A stretch of DNA of 64,000 nucleotides from Bradyrhizobium guangxiense. GTDB taxonomy: Bacteria; Pseudomonadota; Alphaproteobacteria; Rhizobiales; Xanthobacteraceae. The number at the start of each line of letters is the position of its first letter. The stretch's first letter is position 1. The position numbers and the translations under genes were made by a program. The notes beneath the pieces were generated by a model, which did no database searches, had not been told where the DNA came from, and was given only the letters and a program-made list of their open reading frames with translations. This document shows, one piece after another, positions 35,946-45,507 of this stretch. The DNA lies in NCBI RefSeq assembly GCF_004114915.1, contig NZ_CP022219.1:6974501-7038500 (forward strand). The letters run 5' to 3'.

Positions 35946-36278
35946 TTAGCCCTTCGCGGCGGCTTCGGCCTGTGCCTTGCGCTCCTTGCGCGGCACGGCC
36001 TTCTCGGGGTTGTTGCGCGCTTCGCGCTTCTTGACGCCGGCAGCGTCGAGGAAACGCATCACGCGGTCCGACGGCTGCGCGCCCTTGGCGACCCAGGCCT
36101 TCACCTTCTCCATGTCGAGCTTGAGGCGCGCCTCGTTGTCCTTCGGCAGCAGCGGGTTGAAATAGCCGAGACGCTCGATGAAGCGGCCATCGCGGGGGAA
36201 GCGCGAATCGGCGACGACGACGTGATAGACGGGACGCTTCTTGGTGCCTGCGCGGGCGAGGCGGATAACGACGGACAT
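35946..36278 (-). CDS. rpsP: 30S ribosomal protein S16
   Basis: A 110-residue small-subunit protein. [20 protein letters not shown] is the N-terminal signature, followed by [15 protein letters not shown] Lys/Ala-rich tail ([10 protein letters not shown]) is typical of alphaproteobacterial S16. It is the first gene of the rpsP-rimM-trmD-rplS group, 82 bp after ffh. Confidence 0.97.
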   Translation of the reverse strand: MSVVIRLARAGTKKRPVYHVVVADSRFPRDGRFIERLGYFNPLLPKDNEARLKLDMEKVKAWVAKGAQPSDRVMRFLDAAGVKKREARNNPEKAVPRKERKAQAEAAAKG

Positions 36279-36360
36279 TCAGTTCTCCTTCAAATACGTT
36301 TTGTTCGGTTGATTGGTATTTCGCGTCGCGCGGCCAGTTACGGCCCTCGCGACGAATTCC

Positions 36361-37908
36361 TCATTTCTTCTTGCCAGGAAAACCGCCGAGGCCCGGCAGC
36401 GTCGGCTTGCCGCTCAGCCCGGTCAGCCCCGGAAGGTTCGGCAGACCCTGGCGCAAGCCAGCCGGCAGATCCTTCGGCAAATTCGGCAGGCCCTGTCCGC
36501 CGCCGCTGCCCATCTTCTCCTGCAGCGCCTTCATCTCTTCGGGCGAAGGCATCTTCATGCCGCCGCCAAAGCCCATCGCCTGCGCGATGCCGGCGAGCGG
36601 GCCGCGCTTGCCCGAGCCCATGGCCTTCATCACGTCGGCCATGTTCCGGTGCATCTTCAGCAGCTTGTTGACGTGCTCGACGCTCTGGCCGGAACCTGCG
36701 GCGATGCGCTTCTTGCGGCTCGCCTTGAGCAGATCCGGATGACGGCGCTCGTCGCGCGTCATCGAATCGATGATCGCGACCTGGCGCTTCAAAATCTTGT
36801 CGTCGATGCCGGCGGCGGCGATCTGGTTCTTCATCTTGGAGATGCCGGGCATCATGCCCATCAGCCCGCTGATGCCGCCCATGTTGGCCATCTGCAACAG
36901 CTGCTCGCGCATGTCGTTGAGGTCGAACTGACCCTTGCGCATGCGCTCGGCGGTGCGCGCGGCCTTCTCGGCATCGATATTGGCGGCGGCGCGCTCGACC
37001 AGCGAGACCACGTCGCCCATGCCGAGGATGCGGCCGGCGATACGATCAGGGTGGAAGTCTTCCAGCGCGTCGGTCTTTTCACCGGTGCCGATCAGCTTGA
37101 TCGGCTTGCCGGGAACGGCGCGCATCGACAGCGCCGCACCGCCGCGGCCGTCGCCGTCCACGCGCGTCAGCACGATGCCGGTGAGGCCGACACGCTGGTC
37201 GAACGAGCGCGCGAGGTTCACGGCGTCTTGGCCGGTGAGCGAGTCCGCAACCAGCAGCACTTCATGCGGGTTGGCCGCCGCTTTGATCGCCGCCGCCTCC
37301 GCCATCATCTCTTCGTCGAGCGTGGTACGGCCGGCGGTGTCGAGCAGCACGATGTCGTAGCCGCCGAGCTTGCCGGCTTCCAGCGCACGTTTTGCAATTT
37401 GCGGCGGCTGCTGGCCGGCCACGATTGGCAAAGTGGGAATGTCGAGGTCGCGGCCGAGCACGGCCAGCTGCTCCATCGCCGCCGGACGGTAGACGTCGAG
37501 CGAGGCCATCAGCACCTTGCGCTTGTCGCGCTGGACCAGGCGGCGGGCGAGCTTGGCGGTGGTGGTGGTCTTACCGGAGCCCTGCAGACCGACCATCATG
37601 ATCGGCACCGGCGGCACGGAATTGACGTCGATGGTCTGGCCTTCGCTGCCGAGCGTGTTGACCAGCTCGTCATGGACGATCTTGACCACCATCTGGCCGG
37701 GGGTGACCGACTTGACCACGGTGGCGCCGATCGCCTGCTCGCGGACGCGCTCGGTGAAGCTGCGCACCACTTCGAGCGCGACGTCGGCTTCCAGCAGCGC
37801 GCGGCGCACCTCGCGCATCGCGGCGTCGACGTCCTTTTCGGTCAGCGCACCGCGCCCCGTCAGACGATCGAGAATGCCACCAAGCCGTTCCGACAGATTG
37901 TCGAACAA
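36361..37908 (-). CDS. ffh: signal recognition particle protein Ffh
   Basis: A 515-residue GTPase that targets nascent membrane proteins together with 4.5S RNA and FtsY. The N domain precedes the G-domain P-loop GLQGSGKTTTTAKLA, DTAGRTTLDEEM and the TRVDGDGRGGAALS region; the methionine-rich M domain follows, ending in a Gly/Pro/Leu-rich tail. The frame is open to 38178, but homology begins at a TTG (37908) with AAGGGACAA upstream, so this protein probably starts with TTG. A good promoter lies about 150 bp upstream. Confidence 0.95.
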   Translation of the reverse strand: MFDNLSERLGGILDRLTGRGALTEKDVDAAMREVRRALLEADVALEVVRSFTERVREQAIGATVVKSVTPGQMVVKIVHDELVNTLGSEGQTIDVNSVPPVPIMMVGLQGSGKTTTTAKLARRLVQRDKRKVLMASLDVYRPAAMEQLAVLGRDLDIPTLPIVAGQQPPQIAKRALEAGKLGGYDIVLLDTAGRTTLDEEMMAEAAAIKAAANPHEVLLVADSLTGQDAVNLARSFDQRVGLTGIVLTRVDGDGRGGAALSMRAVPGKPIKLIGTGEKTDALEDFHPDRIAGRILGMGDVVSLVERAAANIDAEKAARTAERMRKGQFDLNDMREQLLQMANMGGISGLMGMMPGISKMKNQIAAAGIDDKILKRQVAIIDSMTRDERRHPDLLKASRKKRIAAGSGQSVEHVNKLLKMHRNMADVMKAMGSGKRGPLAGIAQAMGFGGGMKMPSPEEMKALQEKMGSGGGQGLPNLPKDLPAGLRQGLPNLPGLTGLSGKPTLPGLGGFPGKKK

Positions 37909-38055
37909 TGCCGTTGTCCCTTGTCCTGCTCGCCAGAATTGCGATCTTCCAAACACCTTTGCGCCCGAGGGCGCACAGCGCTGTCGGGCGTTGACCTCCG
38001 GTCTCGAGGGCCGGTCGGCGGGTCGAAAAGAAAGCCTTTCCGAGAAAGTGGCGGG

Positions 38056-38084
38056 GTTAAACGCCCCTCCCGCGCAAAAGTCAA
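38056..38084 (-). promoter_or_regulatory. candidate promoter of ffh and the downstream ribosomal cluster
   Basis: On the minus strand TTGACT and TTTAAC are exactly 17 bp apart, a good sigma-70 match, about 150 bp upstream of the ffh start. The rest of the 317-bp gap 37909-38225 holds the ffh leader and the short leader of the divergent MBL gene, with no other gene. Confidence 0.58.
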
Positions 38085-38225
38085 GGAAAGTTAGGGTGCC
38101 GGGGCGGCTTTGCCAGGGTAAGGTCCTGAAACTAGGCCTCTTTTGGCCGCCAGTTCCTTTTCCCCGGGCCCCGCCCATATAGGAGGTGATGACTTACCTC
38201 CGCCACCGTTCCTCGAAGCCCGCCC

Positions 38226-39290
38226 GTGCCCGTCACCCGTCGCGCGTTTTTCAGGCTGCTTGCCGGGGCCGGCGCGCTGGTCGGTCTCCCGTCCCTTTGG
38301 ATGTCCCACATGAAAACCTATGACGGTCCCGCCTCCGACCATTTCGACGGTCTGAGCTTCTTCGATCCGGACGGGGCGCCGCCAAAATCGCTGCGTGAGG
38401 TGCTGCGCTGGCAGTTCAACGGCAAGCGGCAGCGCGCGAAATGGCCGGACTGGGCTCCCAGCCCTCATGCCGACACCCCGCCGGAGCGGGTCGATGGCGG
38501 CAAGGTGCGGCTCTCCTTCGTCGGTCATGCCAGCTGGCTGATCCAGACCGGCGGCCTCAACATCCTGGTCGATCCGGTCTGGTCGACGCGGGTCTCACCG
38601 GTCGCCTTCGCCGGGCCGAAACGGCACAACGATCCCGGCATCGCGTTCGAGAAGCTGCCGAAGGTCGACGTCGTGCTGGTCTCGCACGGCCATTACGATC
38701 ATCTCGACATCGCGACGCTGTCGCGGCTCGCGAAGAATTTTGCGCCGCGCGTGGTCACCCCGCTCGGCAATGATGTCACGATGCGCAGCTGGGATCACAC
38801 GATCAAGGTGGAAGCGTTCGACTGGCACGATCGCGTCGAGCTCGGTGGCGGCATCGCCGTGCACCTGGTGCCGACACGGCACTGGACCGCACGCGGCATG
38901 TTCGACCGCAACAAGGCGCTGTGGGCGAGCTTCGTGCTGGAGACGCCGGCCGGGAAAATCTATGTGGTCTGCGATTCCGGTTATGGCGACGGCCGGCATT
39001 TCCGTCGCGTCGCCGACAAGCACGGGCCGCTGCGCCTCGCCATCCTTCCCATCGGTGCCTACGAGCCGCGCTGGTTCATGCGCGACCAGCACATGAATCC
39101 GGAAGATGCGGTGAAGGCGCTGCGCGATTGCGGCGCCGAGGCCGCGCTCGGACATCATCACGGCACGTTCCAGCTCACCGACGAGGCAATCGACGCGCCG
39201 GCGAAGGCGCTGGTCGAAGCGCTGGATGCGGCAAAGATTCCGCAGGAGCGGTTCGTGGCGATGCAGCCCGGGCAGGTGGTGGAGATTTAG
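38226..39290 (+). CDS. Tat-exported MBL fold metallo-hydrolase (UlaG/NAPE-PLD-like)
   Basis: A 354-residue metallo-beta-lactamase-fold hydrolase with a GTG start. The N-terminal TRRAFFRLLAGAGALVG is a Tat signal. Metal ligands are visible in VLVSHGHYDHLD (HxHxDH), PTRHWTARG, VCDSGYGDG and the last GHHHGTF. The LSFVGHASWLIQ and DPVWSTRVSP segments match the UlaG / N-acylphosphatidylethanolamine phospholipase D-like group. The substrate is unknown; the Tat signal places it in the periplasm or envelope. Confidence 0.88.
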   Translation: MPVTRRAFFRLLAGAGALVGLPSLWMSHMKTYDGPASDHFDGLSFFDPDGAPPKSLREVLRWQFNGKRQRAKWPDWAPSPHADTPPERVDGGKVRLSFVGHASWLIQTGGLNILVDPVWSTRVSPVAFAGPKRHNDPGIAFEKLPKVDVVLVSHGHYDHLDIATLSRLAKNFAPRVVTPLGNDVTMRSWDHTIKVEAFDWHDRVELGGGIAVHLVPTRHWTARGMFDRNKALWASFVLETPAGKIYVVCDSGYGDGRHFRRVADKHGPLRLAILPIGAYEPRWFMRDQHMNPEDAVKALRDCGAEAALGHHHGTFQLTDEAIDAPAKALVEALDAAKIPQERFVAMQPGQVVEI

Positions 39291-39466
39291 CGCGTGTACC
39301 CCTAAACTCGGCGGCGTGATGCGACGAAAGCAATGTTCGCTTTGCTCCCATTGCGACAAGTTCGTGCGGCTCTGCGCCGTTGAACCAGAAAGCCCATGAC
39401 GCAACAAAACACCATGGATTTCTTTCGGTCGGAAGACCTTGATTGATCGATGGATGGAGCCGGCCT

Positions 39467-39877
39467 GTGGGATTTTTGCTGAGAATTGTGCTTGCAACCG
39501 CTCTCGTGAACCTTGCTCCAGCAGTCGCCCAGGCGAAGAATGCTGTCGCTTCTCCTGCCTTGCAGAAGGAATTCGATGGCTTCATCGAGAAGTTTCGCGC
39601 GGCGCTGAAGGCAAACGATCCCACCGCCGTTGCCGGTATGACACGCTTGCCGTTCATGAACGACAACGCAATTCGCGATGCCGCGCAATTTGGCGCCAAA
39701 ACCTATCGGGCCTCGTTCACGGCGAAAAACCGCGCGTGTATCCAGCGCGGCAAGGCCGTTTACGACCGCGATGAATATAAGAACGACAGTTACTTCGTCT
39801 TCTGCGGCGAGCTGATCTTCGTCTTTACCAAGACGCCGGCGGGGGTCCTTTTTACTGATATCAGCGCGAATGATTGA
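39467..39877 (+). CDS. small exported hypothetical protein
   Basis: A 136-residue protein with a signal peptide (GFLLRIVLATALVNLAPAVAQ) and a mature domain with two cysteines (RACIQRGKA, VFCGELIF) that may form a disulfide. I choose the GTG at 39467, seven bases after TGGAG, over a TTG eight codons upstream. The family is not recognised. The 232 bp that follow contain nothing I can identify. Confidence 0.62.
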   Translation: MGFLLRIVLATALVNLAPAVAQAKNAVASPALQKEFDGFIEKFRAALKANDPTAVAGMTRLPFMNDNAIRDAAQFGAKTYRASFTAKNRACIQRGKAVYDRDEYKNDSYFVFCGELIFVFTKTPAGVLFTDISAND

Positions 39878-40109
39878 TCAGGCAATAATGCTGTCCCCCG
39901 CCGCCGGACGCATGATCGGTCGCCTCGCTCAGCGACATGCCGGATGCAGCAATCTGGGCGATAGGCCCGACTCATCAACGGAAAGGCTCGACGCGAGCAC
40001 AGCCAGTTGGCTCAGCCCCTATTAACGGGCACGCATGATGAGTCCCTGCGGACGTGTTCGCAAGGACGGCACCATGGGTGTTGCGGCAACGCGCCTCTTA
40101 TGAGCGGGG

Positions 40110-40829
40110 CTACTGCCCCTGCTTGATCGCCCAGCTCACATTCACCGTCACCGACAGCGTCTCCTCGCCCGGTGCAACGGCGGCCGGCGCAGCCATCGGT
40201 GCTGTTGCCATCCGCGCCTTGAACAGCGGTACCGGGGCGCCACCCTCGGTAATGCTGAGCGGCGCGCCCAGCGTCACGCCGGTGGCCTTGGCATAGATCT
40301 CGGCTTTGCGGCGGGCATCCGCGACGGCGCGCTCGCGCGCCTCGTCGAGCAGCTTCGAGGCCTGCGTCACCTCGAAGGAGATGTTGCCGACGTCGTTGGC
40401 ACCGGCGCCGACCAGCGCGTCGATGATGCCGGCGACCTTGGTCACGTCGCGAATCTTCACGGTGACGCGGTTGGAGGCGCGGAAGCCGACCACCGGAGAT
40501 GCGCCGGTGGATTTGTTCTGGCCGTATTGCGGCTGCAGCGACAGACGCGAGGTCTGGTAATCCTTCTCGTCGATCCCGGCGCCCTTCAACGCCAGCAGCA
40601 CCTTGCCCATGGCGGCGTTGTTGGCGTCGGAAGCCTCCTTCGCCGTCTTGGCGTCATTGGCGACCCCGGCGTCGATCTGGGCGAGATCCGGCGCCACGGA
40701 GACATTGGCTTCGCCGCTCACCGAAATGGCGGACGGAAAGTCATCGGCAAGCGCGGGCGTCGCCAGCAGCGTGGCGAAAACGGCGGCAAGGGACGTCGCA
40801 AGTACGGCAGGCTTCTTCATCTCTCTCAT
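40110..40829 (-). CDS. SIMPL domain protein, exported
   Basis: A 239-residue protein with a signal peptide (TSLAAVFATLLATPALA) and a SIMPL (DUF541, BP26/YggE-like) domain. ISVSGEANVSVAPDLAQIDAG, DYQTSRLSLQPQY and ASKLLDEARERAVADARRKAE are family hallmarks. Relatives form large periplasmic or outer-membrane oligomers; the role is unclear. Its ATG overlaps the stop of the upstream gene (ATGA), so the two are translationally coupled. Confidence 0.88.
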   Translation of the reverse strand: MREMKKPAVLATSLAAVFATLLATPALADDFPSAISVSGEANVSVAPDLAQIDAGVANDAKTAKEASDANNAAMGKVLLALKGAGIDEKDYQTSRLSLQPQYGQNKSTGASPVVGFRASNRVTVKIRDVTKVAGIIDALVGAGANDVGNISFEVTQASKLLDEARERAVADARRKAEIYAKATGVTLGAPLSITEGGAPVPLFKARMATAPMAAPAAVAPGEETLSVTVNVSWAIKQGQ

Positions 40830-41584
40830 TTCAGCGGTACGAAAACATTGATCACGAGCTTGTCCTCGGCGGTCTTGAGCGGATCAGTGAGGTATTCCTC
40901 GATGAAAGTGTCCTTGGCTTCCAGCCTCTTGTCGTCGAGGTGATTGGTGATCGCCTCGTAGGTGTTGTCCATGTTGTCGTAGGAGCCGCGATGGACGAAT
41001 TTCAGCACCTTGCCCTCCGGCGACTTGCCGATGCTCATGTCCTTAGGCAAGTTCTTGGGATCCTGCTCGACCGGGATCTCGGCAAGGAAGGTGAAGCCGG
41101 TGTCGTCGGTCGAGGTGTAGACGATCATCGGATTGCCGGCGTGCTTGATGCCCTGCTTGTCCAGGAGCGTGTTCAGCGCCTTGAAGGCGTCAATCAGCGT
41201 GTCGAAGGCCGAGTCCCAGTTTGCGGTGCCTTTCACCATCACGACCTTCTTGGCTTCGAGCGTGGTCTCCAGGCCGAACGGATCGGCGGTCTGCACCGGG
41301 GCAGGCGTTGCGGCGGCGGCAGGGGGCGGTGCTGCCGGGCTGGGTGAGGCACTGGCTGCGGGCGAGGGCGACGTCGTCGGCGCAGGCGAGGCGCTGGCGG
41401 CAGGCGAGGCGCTCGCCGCCGGGGAGGGGGAAGCCGATGGGGCCGGCGAGGGACTTGCCGAGGCTGCCGGTGCCGGGCTTGGCGTTGCGGGGCTTGGGGT
41501 TTGCGCCAGAACCTCAGGCAGGCCAAGCGACAAGGCCGCTGCCGGGATCAGCGCGGCCAGAGCGAGACGACGAAACCTGATCAT
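40826..41584 (-). CDS. exported protein with Pro/Ser/Ala linker and GyrI-like effector-binding domain
   Basis: A 252-residue protein. A signal peptide (LALAALIPAAALSLGLPEVLA) is followed by about 70 residues of alternating Ser-Pro and Ala (roughly residues 30-98), then a GyrI-like/SOUL-type domain (about 100-250; FGLETTLEAKKVVMVKG, FTFLAEIPV, VLKFVHRGSYDNMDNTYEAI, EEYLTDP). GyrI-like domains normally bind small ligands in the cytosol as part of regulators, so an exported copy on a linker is unusual. It is coupled to the SIMPL gene downstream. Confidence 0.82.
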   Translation of the reverse strand: MIRFRRLALAALIPAAALSLGLPEVLAQTPSPATPSPAPAASASPSPAPSASPSPAASASPAASASPAPTTSPSPAASASPSPAAPPPAAAATPAPVQTADPFGLETTLEAKKVVMVKGTANWDSAFDTLIDAFKALNTLLDKQGIKHAGNPMIVYTSTDDTGFTFLAEIPVEQDPKNLPKDMSIGKSPEGKVLKFVHRGSYDNMDNTYEAITNHLDDKRLEAKDTFIEEYLTDPLKTAEDKLVINVFVPLK

Positions 41585-41840
41585 TTTATTCTCCCCAAGG
41601 CCTTGATCACCAAGGCCTTAATCATCACGCCTTGCCCACCAAGGCTTCAATGTCGGCTGTGGCCAGCCGCGTATCCCGGTTCGCGGCGAGCCGCGCCGTT
41701 TTAACACGCAAGCGCGGAATTCGTCCCATGACAGATGCGTCATGGCAGATCCCTTGGCAGACCCCTTGATCGGCGATCGCAAATCACTGGCCAAGCCGGC
41801 AAGGATCGCCATATAAGACGGGCGAAATTCGGGAATTTTC

Positions 41841-42716
41841 ATGAGCGCGCTGGCCAATCACGCATTTGCCAAGATGAACGGCATCGGCAACGAGATCGTC
41901 GTTGTCGACATGCGCGATTCCGCAGGCCGGGTCACGCCGGACGACGCCCGCGCGGTGGCGTCCGCGAACGGCGGGGGGGCCTATGACCAGCTCATGGTGC
42001 TCTCGAGGCCGCGGCTCGACGGCACCGAGGCCTTCATTAGCATCTACAACAATGACGGCTCGGAGGCCGGCGCCTGCGGCAACGGCATGCGCTGCGTGGT
42101 CCGCCGCATCTTCGAGAAGACCGGCCAGACCAATGCGACGTTCGAGACCGCTGCTGGCCTGCTCAACGCTTGGCAGGGCCCGTCGCCGGATCTCTACACC
42201 GTCGACATGGGCGCGCCGAAGTTTGGCTGGCAGGACATTCCGCTGGCGGAAGAGTTTCGCGACACCCGCTACATCGAATTGCAGATCGGGCCGATCGATA
42301 ATCCGATCCTGCATTCGCCCTCCGTGGTGAGCATGGGCAATCCGCATGCGATCTTCTGGGTCGAGGACGTCAACGCTTACGATCTCGGCCGCTTCGGTCC
42401 GCTGCTCGAAAACCATCCGATCTTCCCGGAACGCGCCAACATCACGCTCGCCCATATCGTCGATCGCGAGCACATCACGATCCGCACCTGGGAGCGCGGT
42501 GCCGGCTTGACCAGAGCCTGCGGCTCGGCGGCCTGCGCGACCGCGGTTGCGGCAGCGCGGCTGAAGCGGGCCGAGCGCAAGGTCGAGATCACGCTGCCCG
42601 GCGGCAAGCTCGGCATCGAGTGGCGCGAGCGCGACGACCACGTGCTGATGACGGGCACCGCGACCTTCGAATATGAGGGCAGATTCGATCCGGCGCTGTT
42701 CGCGCCGGTCGCCTGA
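41841..42716 (+). CDS. dapF: diaminopimelate epimerase
   Basis: A 291-residue enzyme that converts LL- to meso-diaminopimelate for lysine and peptidoglycan. The two catalytic cysteines are in [10 protein letters not shown] (about 76) and [12 protein letters not shown] (about 225). [15 protein letters not shown] at the N-terminus and the [11 protein letters not shown] segment are typical. It shares its stop with the mtaB start (TGATG). The short leader contains imperfect repeats of CAAGGCCTT of no clear meaning. Confidence 0.96.
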   Translation: MSALANHAFAKMNGIGNEIVVVDMRDSAGRVTPDDARAVASANGGGAYDQLMVLSRPRLDGTEAFISIYNNDGSEAGACGNGMRCVVRRIFEKTGQTNATFETAAGLLNAWQGPSPDLYTVDMGAPKFGWQDIPLAEEFRDTRYIELQIGPIDNPILHSPSVVSMGNPHAIFWVEDVNAYDLGRFGPLLENHPIFPERANITLAHIVDREHITIRTWERGAGLTRACGSAACATAVAAARLKRAERKVEITLPGGKLGIEWRERDDHVLMTGTATFEYEGRFDPALFAPVA

Positions 42717-43969
42717 TGGCCGTCGAAATCGTCACCTTCGGCTGCCGCCTCAACGCCTTCGAGGCCGAGGTGATGCGCCGCGAAGCCGAAGGCGCAGGCC
42801 TCAACGACACCATCGTCATCAACAGTTGCGCGGTCACCAACGAGGCGGTGGCGCAGGCGCGGCAATCGATCCGCAAATTGAAGCGCGAACGGCCCGGGGC
42901 GCGTATCGTCGTCACCGGCTGCGCGGCGCAGACGCAGGCTGCGATGTTCGCCGACATGGCCGAGGTCGATCGCGTCGTCGGCAATGACGACAAGATGCGC
43001 CGCGAAGCCTGGCGCGAGACGCGCGATGCGTTCGATCTCGGCGCCAGCGAGAAGATCGCCGTCAGCGACATCATGGCGGTGAAGGAGATGGCGCCGCATC
43101 TCATCGACGGTTTTGCGAGCGGCCTGCCGCGCGTGTTCGTGCAGGTGCAGAACGGCTGCGATCATCGCTGCACCTTCTGCATCATCCCCTATGGCCGCGG
43201 CAACTCTCGCTCGGTGCCGATGGGCGCGGTGGTCGAGCAGGTGCGCAACCTGGCCCAGCGCGGCCATGCCGAGATCGTGCTGACCGGCGTCGACCTCACC
43301 AGCTACGGCACTGATCTGCCGGGCGCGCCGAAGCTCGGCCTGCTGACGAAGCAGATCCTGCGCCACGTGCCGGAGCTGCAGCGCCTGCGCATCTCCTCGA
43401 TCGATTCGATCGAGGCCGACAACGACCTGCTCGATGCCATCTCCGACGATGCGCGGCTGATGCCGCATCTGCATCTGTCGCTGCAATCCGGCGACGACAT
43501 GATCCTGAAGCGCATGAAGCGGCGGCATTCGCGGCAGGATGCGCTTCGCTTCTGCGAGCAGGTGCGCCGCCTGCGTCCCGACGTCGTCTTCGGCGCCGAC
43601 ATCATCGCGGGCTTCCCCACCGAGACCGCCGAGATGTTCTCGCGCTCGCTCGATCTCGTTGAGGAATGCGGCCTGACATTCCTCCACGTCTTCCCCTATT
43701 CGCCCCGCCCCGGCACGCCGGCGGCGCGGATGCCGCAGGTTGCGGGCGGTGCGATCAAGGAGCGTGCGCGACGGCTGCGTGCAGCTGGCGAAACCGCACT
43801 GCGCAAGCGGCTGCAGGCCGAGATCGGCGCGACACGCGGCGTGCTGATCGAGAGCGAGGGGCAGGGCCGCACGGAGCACTATCTGCCGGTGGCAATTGCG
43901 GGCGAGCGTGTCGGCAGCGTGGTGCCGCTGAGAATTGCCGGCAGCGATGGCGAGCGGCTGATCGCGTAG
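42716..43969 (+). CDS. mtaB: tRNA t6A37 methylthiotransferase
   Basis: A 417-residue radical-SAM enzyme that adds methylthio to t6A37 of tRNA (ms2t6A). The N-terminal UPF0004 domain has cysteines in TFGCRLNAFE, NSCAVTNEA and TGCAAQTQ (three 4Fe-4S ligands); the radical-SAM motif is CDHRCTFC (about 145-152). A TRAM-like C-terminus follows. The first codon overlaps the dapF stop. mtaB, ftsY and yciB recur as neighbours in this class of bacteria (general knowledge). Confidence 0.92.
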   Translation: MAVEIVTFGCRLNAFEAEVMRREAEGAGLNDTIVINSCAVTNEAVAQARQSIRKLKRERPGARIVVTGCAAQTQAAMFADMAEVDRVVGNDDKMRREAWRETRDAFDLGASEKIAVSDIMAVKEMAPHLIDGFASGLPRVFVQVQNGCDHRCTFCIIPYGRGNSRSVPMGAVVEQVRNLAQRGHAEIVLTGVDLTSYGTDLPGAPKLGLLTKQILRHVPELQRLRISSIDSIEADNDLLDAISDDARLMPHLHLSLQSGDDMILKRMKRRHSRQDALRFCEQVRRLRPDVVFGADIIAGFPTETAEMFSRSLDLVEECGLTFLHVFPYSPRPGTPAARMPQVAGGAIKERARRLRAAGETALRKRLQAEIGATRGVLIESEGQGRTEHYLPVAIAGERVGSVVPLRIAGSDGERLIA

Positions 43970-43978
43970 TCGGTTGAC

Positions 43979-44178
43979 CTTCTTCCCTTGTGGGAGAAGG
44001 TGGCGTAGGCGGCCTTCGGCCGCCGTTCTTAAGAACGCCGAAGCGAAGCTTCGGCTATGGCGCCGGATGAGGGTTCTCTCCGCGAATGAGTTTCTATCGA
44101 ATGTGCTGAGAGAGAACCCCTCACCCGTCTCGCCGCTATCGCGGCGAGCCACCTCTCCCGCAAGGGGAGGGGGAAGAA
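43979..44178. repeat. family E intergenic repeat (CTTCCCTTGTGGGAGAAG type)
   Basis: A 200-bp element with inverted ends (CTTCTTCCCTTGTGGGAG and CTCCCGCAAGGGGAGGGGGA) and further inner hairpins such as GGCGGCCTTCGGCCGCC and GCCGAAGCGAAGCTTCGGC. It sits between convergent mtaB and the DUF2336 gene and abuts the latter's stop codon. Confidence 0.78.
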
Positions 44179-44179
44179 G

Positions 44180-45289
44180 TTACGACGCCCGCACCTGCCA
44201 GAACCGCAGCGTCCGCTTTGCATTCTCCGGCGTCATCCGCGCAAAATGATTCTGCGCCCGCGCGAGGTCCGCCGGCTTCATCGCGCCGGTGGCAAAGCGG
44301 CTTTCGAGCACTGCGGTGGTGGTTTCCCAGCTGAGCTGCGCCGCCTTGCACGGCACCAGCAAGCCGTCGTCGCGCAGGCTCTGCATCAGCGGACGAATGA
44401 CTTCGACGGTCGATCCGGCTAACGCCGCCAGGGCGGCGGTGGTCTCCTCATAGCGCCGCTGCTTGGCGAAGCCGAGCAACGTCGCCTCGTTGAGTTGGCC
44501 GGTGGCCTTGAGGCCTGCGATGGCGCGCTTGGCGCCCTCGAAATCGCGCACCGCCGACATCTCGCGCTCGACGCCGACGGCGATGGCCGCGATCGCGCTC
44601 TGGATCTCCTCGAACAGGTGCGGCGGCGCGCGCGACAACAGGCGGGCGCGGACGGCATCGGTCGCCGAGCGCAGCAATCTGCGGCGCAGCTCCGACGGCA
44701 GGTCGACGCGGATGCCGACGCTGACGGCGAGTTCGGGATCGGCCTCGGCCTGGCCGACCATGAGGGCGAAGCCTTGTCCGGAGACGCGCGCGCCGGGATT
44801 GGCGGCGAGCCGCCGGCTGACGCTGGGATAGCGGCGCGCCAGCAACGCGTCGGTGACGATCTCCTTCAGCCACCAGCGGCCGGCGATCGCGAGCAGATGC
44901 GGCTCGCCCCTGCTTGATGCGATCTTCACCAGCTCGCCGTCGTCGAGGCGGGCGGATTCCTGCAGCACGGGACCGGCGATCCGGATCTCGTCATTGCTGG
45001 CAAGGCGGCGCATGACGGAGGGCGGCGCCTGCGCGACCGGCGCCAGTTGCGCGCTGATCTCGGCGAGTGCGATTCGTGCGCCCATGTCGGCAAGCGCGCG
45101 CAGCTCGATGGTGCGGATCAGACGCTCGAGCACCTCGTCGAACAGCGCGATCTGCTCGTCGTCGAAGCTGCCGGCGGAAGAGAGGAATAAATCGGTGACG
45201 CGCCGGGCGGTCTCGAGGCCCTTTTCCGCCGAGCCCGCTCGAATCGCGGATTCGACCTCGTCGATGATCGATAGCTTGGCCTTGGACAT
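44180..45289 (-). CDS. DUF2336 domain protein
   Basis: A 369-residue, largely alpha-helical protein of the DUF2336 family common in Rhizobiales. No catalytic motif, signal peptide or membrane helix is seen. Helical repeat elements (for example AIAGRWWLKEIVTDALLARR and RLAANPGARVSG) suggest HEAT-like packing. The ATG at 45289 fits the family; the 39-codon upstream extension is rejected. The function is unknown. Confidence 0.82.
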   Translation of the reverse strand: MSKAKLSIIDEVESAIRAGSAEKGLETARRVTDLFLSSAGSFDDEQIALFDEVLERLIRTIELRALADMGARIALAEISAQLAPVAQAPPSVMRRLASNDEIRIAGPVLQESARLDDGELVKIASSRGEPHLLAIAGRWWLKEIVTDALLARRYPSVSRRLAANPGARVSGQGFALMVGQAEADPELAVSVGIRVDLPSELRRRLLRSATDAVRARLLSRAPPHLFEEIQSAIAAIAVGVEREMSAVRDFEGAKRAIAGLKATGQLNEATLLGFAKQRRYEETTAALAALAGSTVEVIRPLMQSLRDDGLLVPCKAAQLSWETTTAVLESRFATGAMKPADLARAQNHFARMTPENAKRTLRFWQVRAS

Positions 45290-45397
45290 CACGCCCTGCT
45301 CGTCCTGAGCGGTTACAGAAGCTTGTTCTAAGCAACCGTCATCCTTAGCGGCGAGCACTGAAGGTTTGGTAAACCATGGCTCCATGCCCCTCATCAC

Positions 45398-45496
45398 GAC
45401 CCTCATCCCGAGGAGCCCGCGAAGCGGGCGTCTCGAAGGATCGAGGCGGGGTCATTCATGGTTCGAGATGCCGACGCGCCTCCTCACCATGAGGGC
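45398..45496. repeat. family C intergenic repeat
   Basis: It runs from GACCCTCATCCCGAGGAGC to CTCCTCACCATGAGGGC, with the GCGGGCGTCTCGAAGGATCG arm inside. It lies between the RluA-type synthase and DUF2336 genes, both on the minus strand. Confidence 0.75.
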
Positions 45497-45507
45497 TGGC
45501 AATCGGC

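Noticed and set aside
39303..39400. Short Cys-rich frame beginning MRRKQCSLCSHCDK after the MBL gene
   Set aside because: The CxxC-like start is striking, but there is no ribosome site and only about 26 codons; the sequence looks like low-value intergenic remnant rather than a zinc-ribbon gene.
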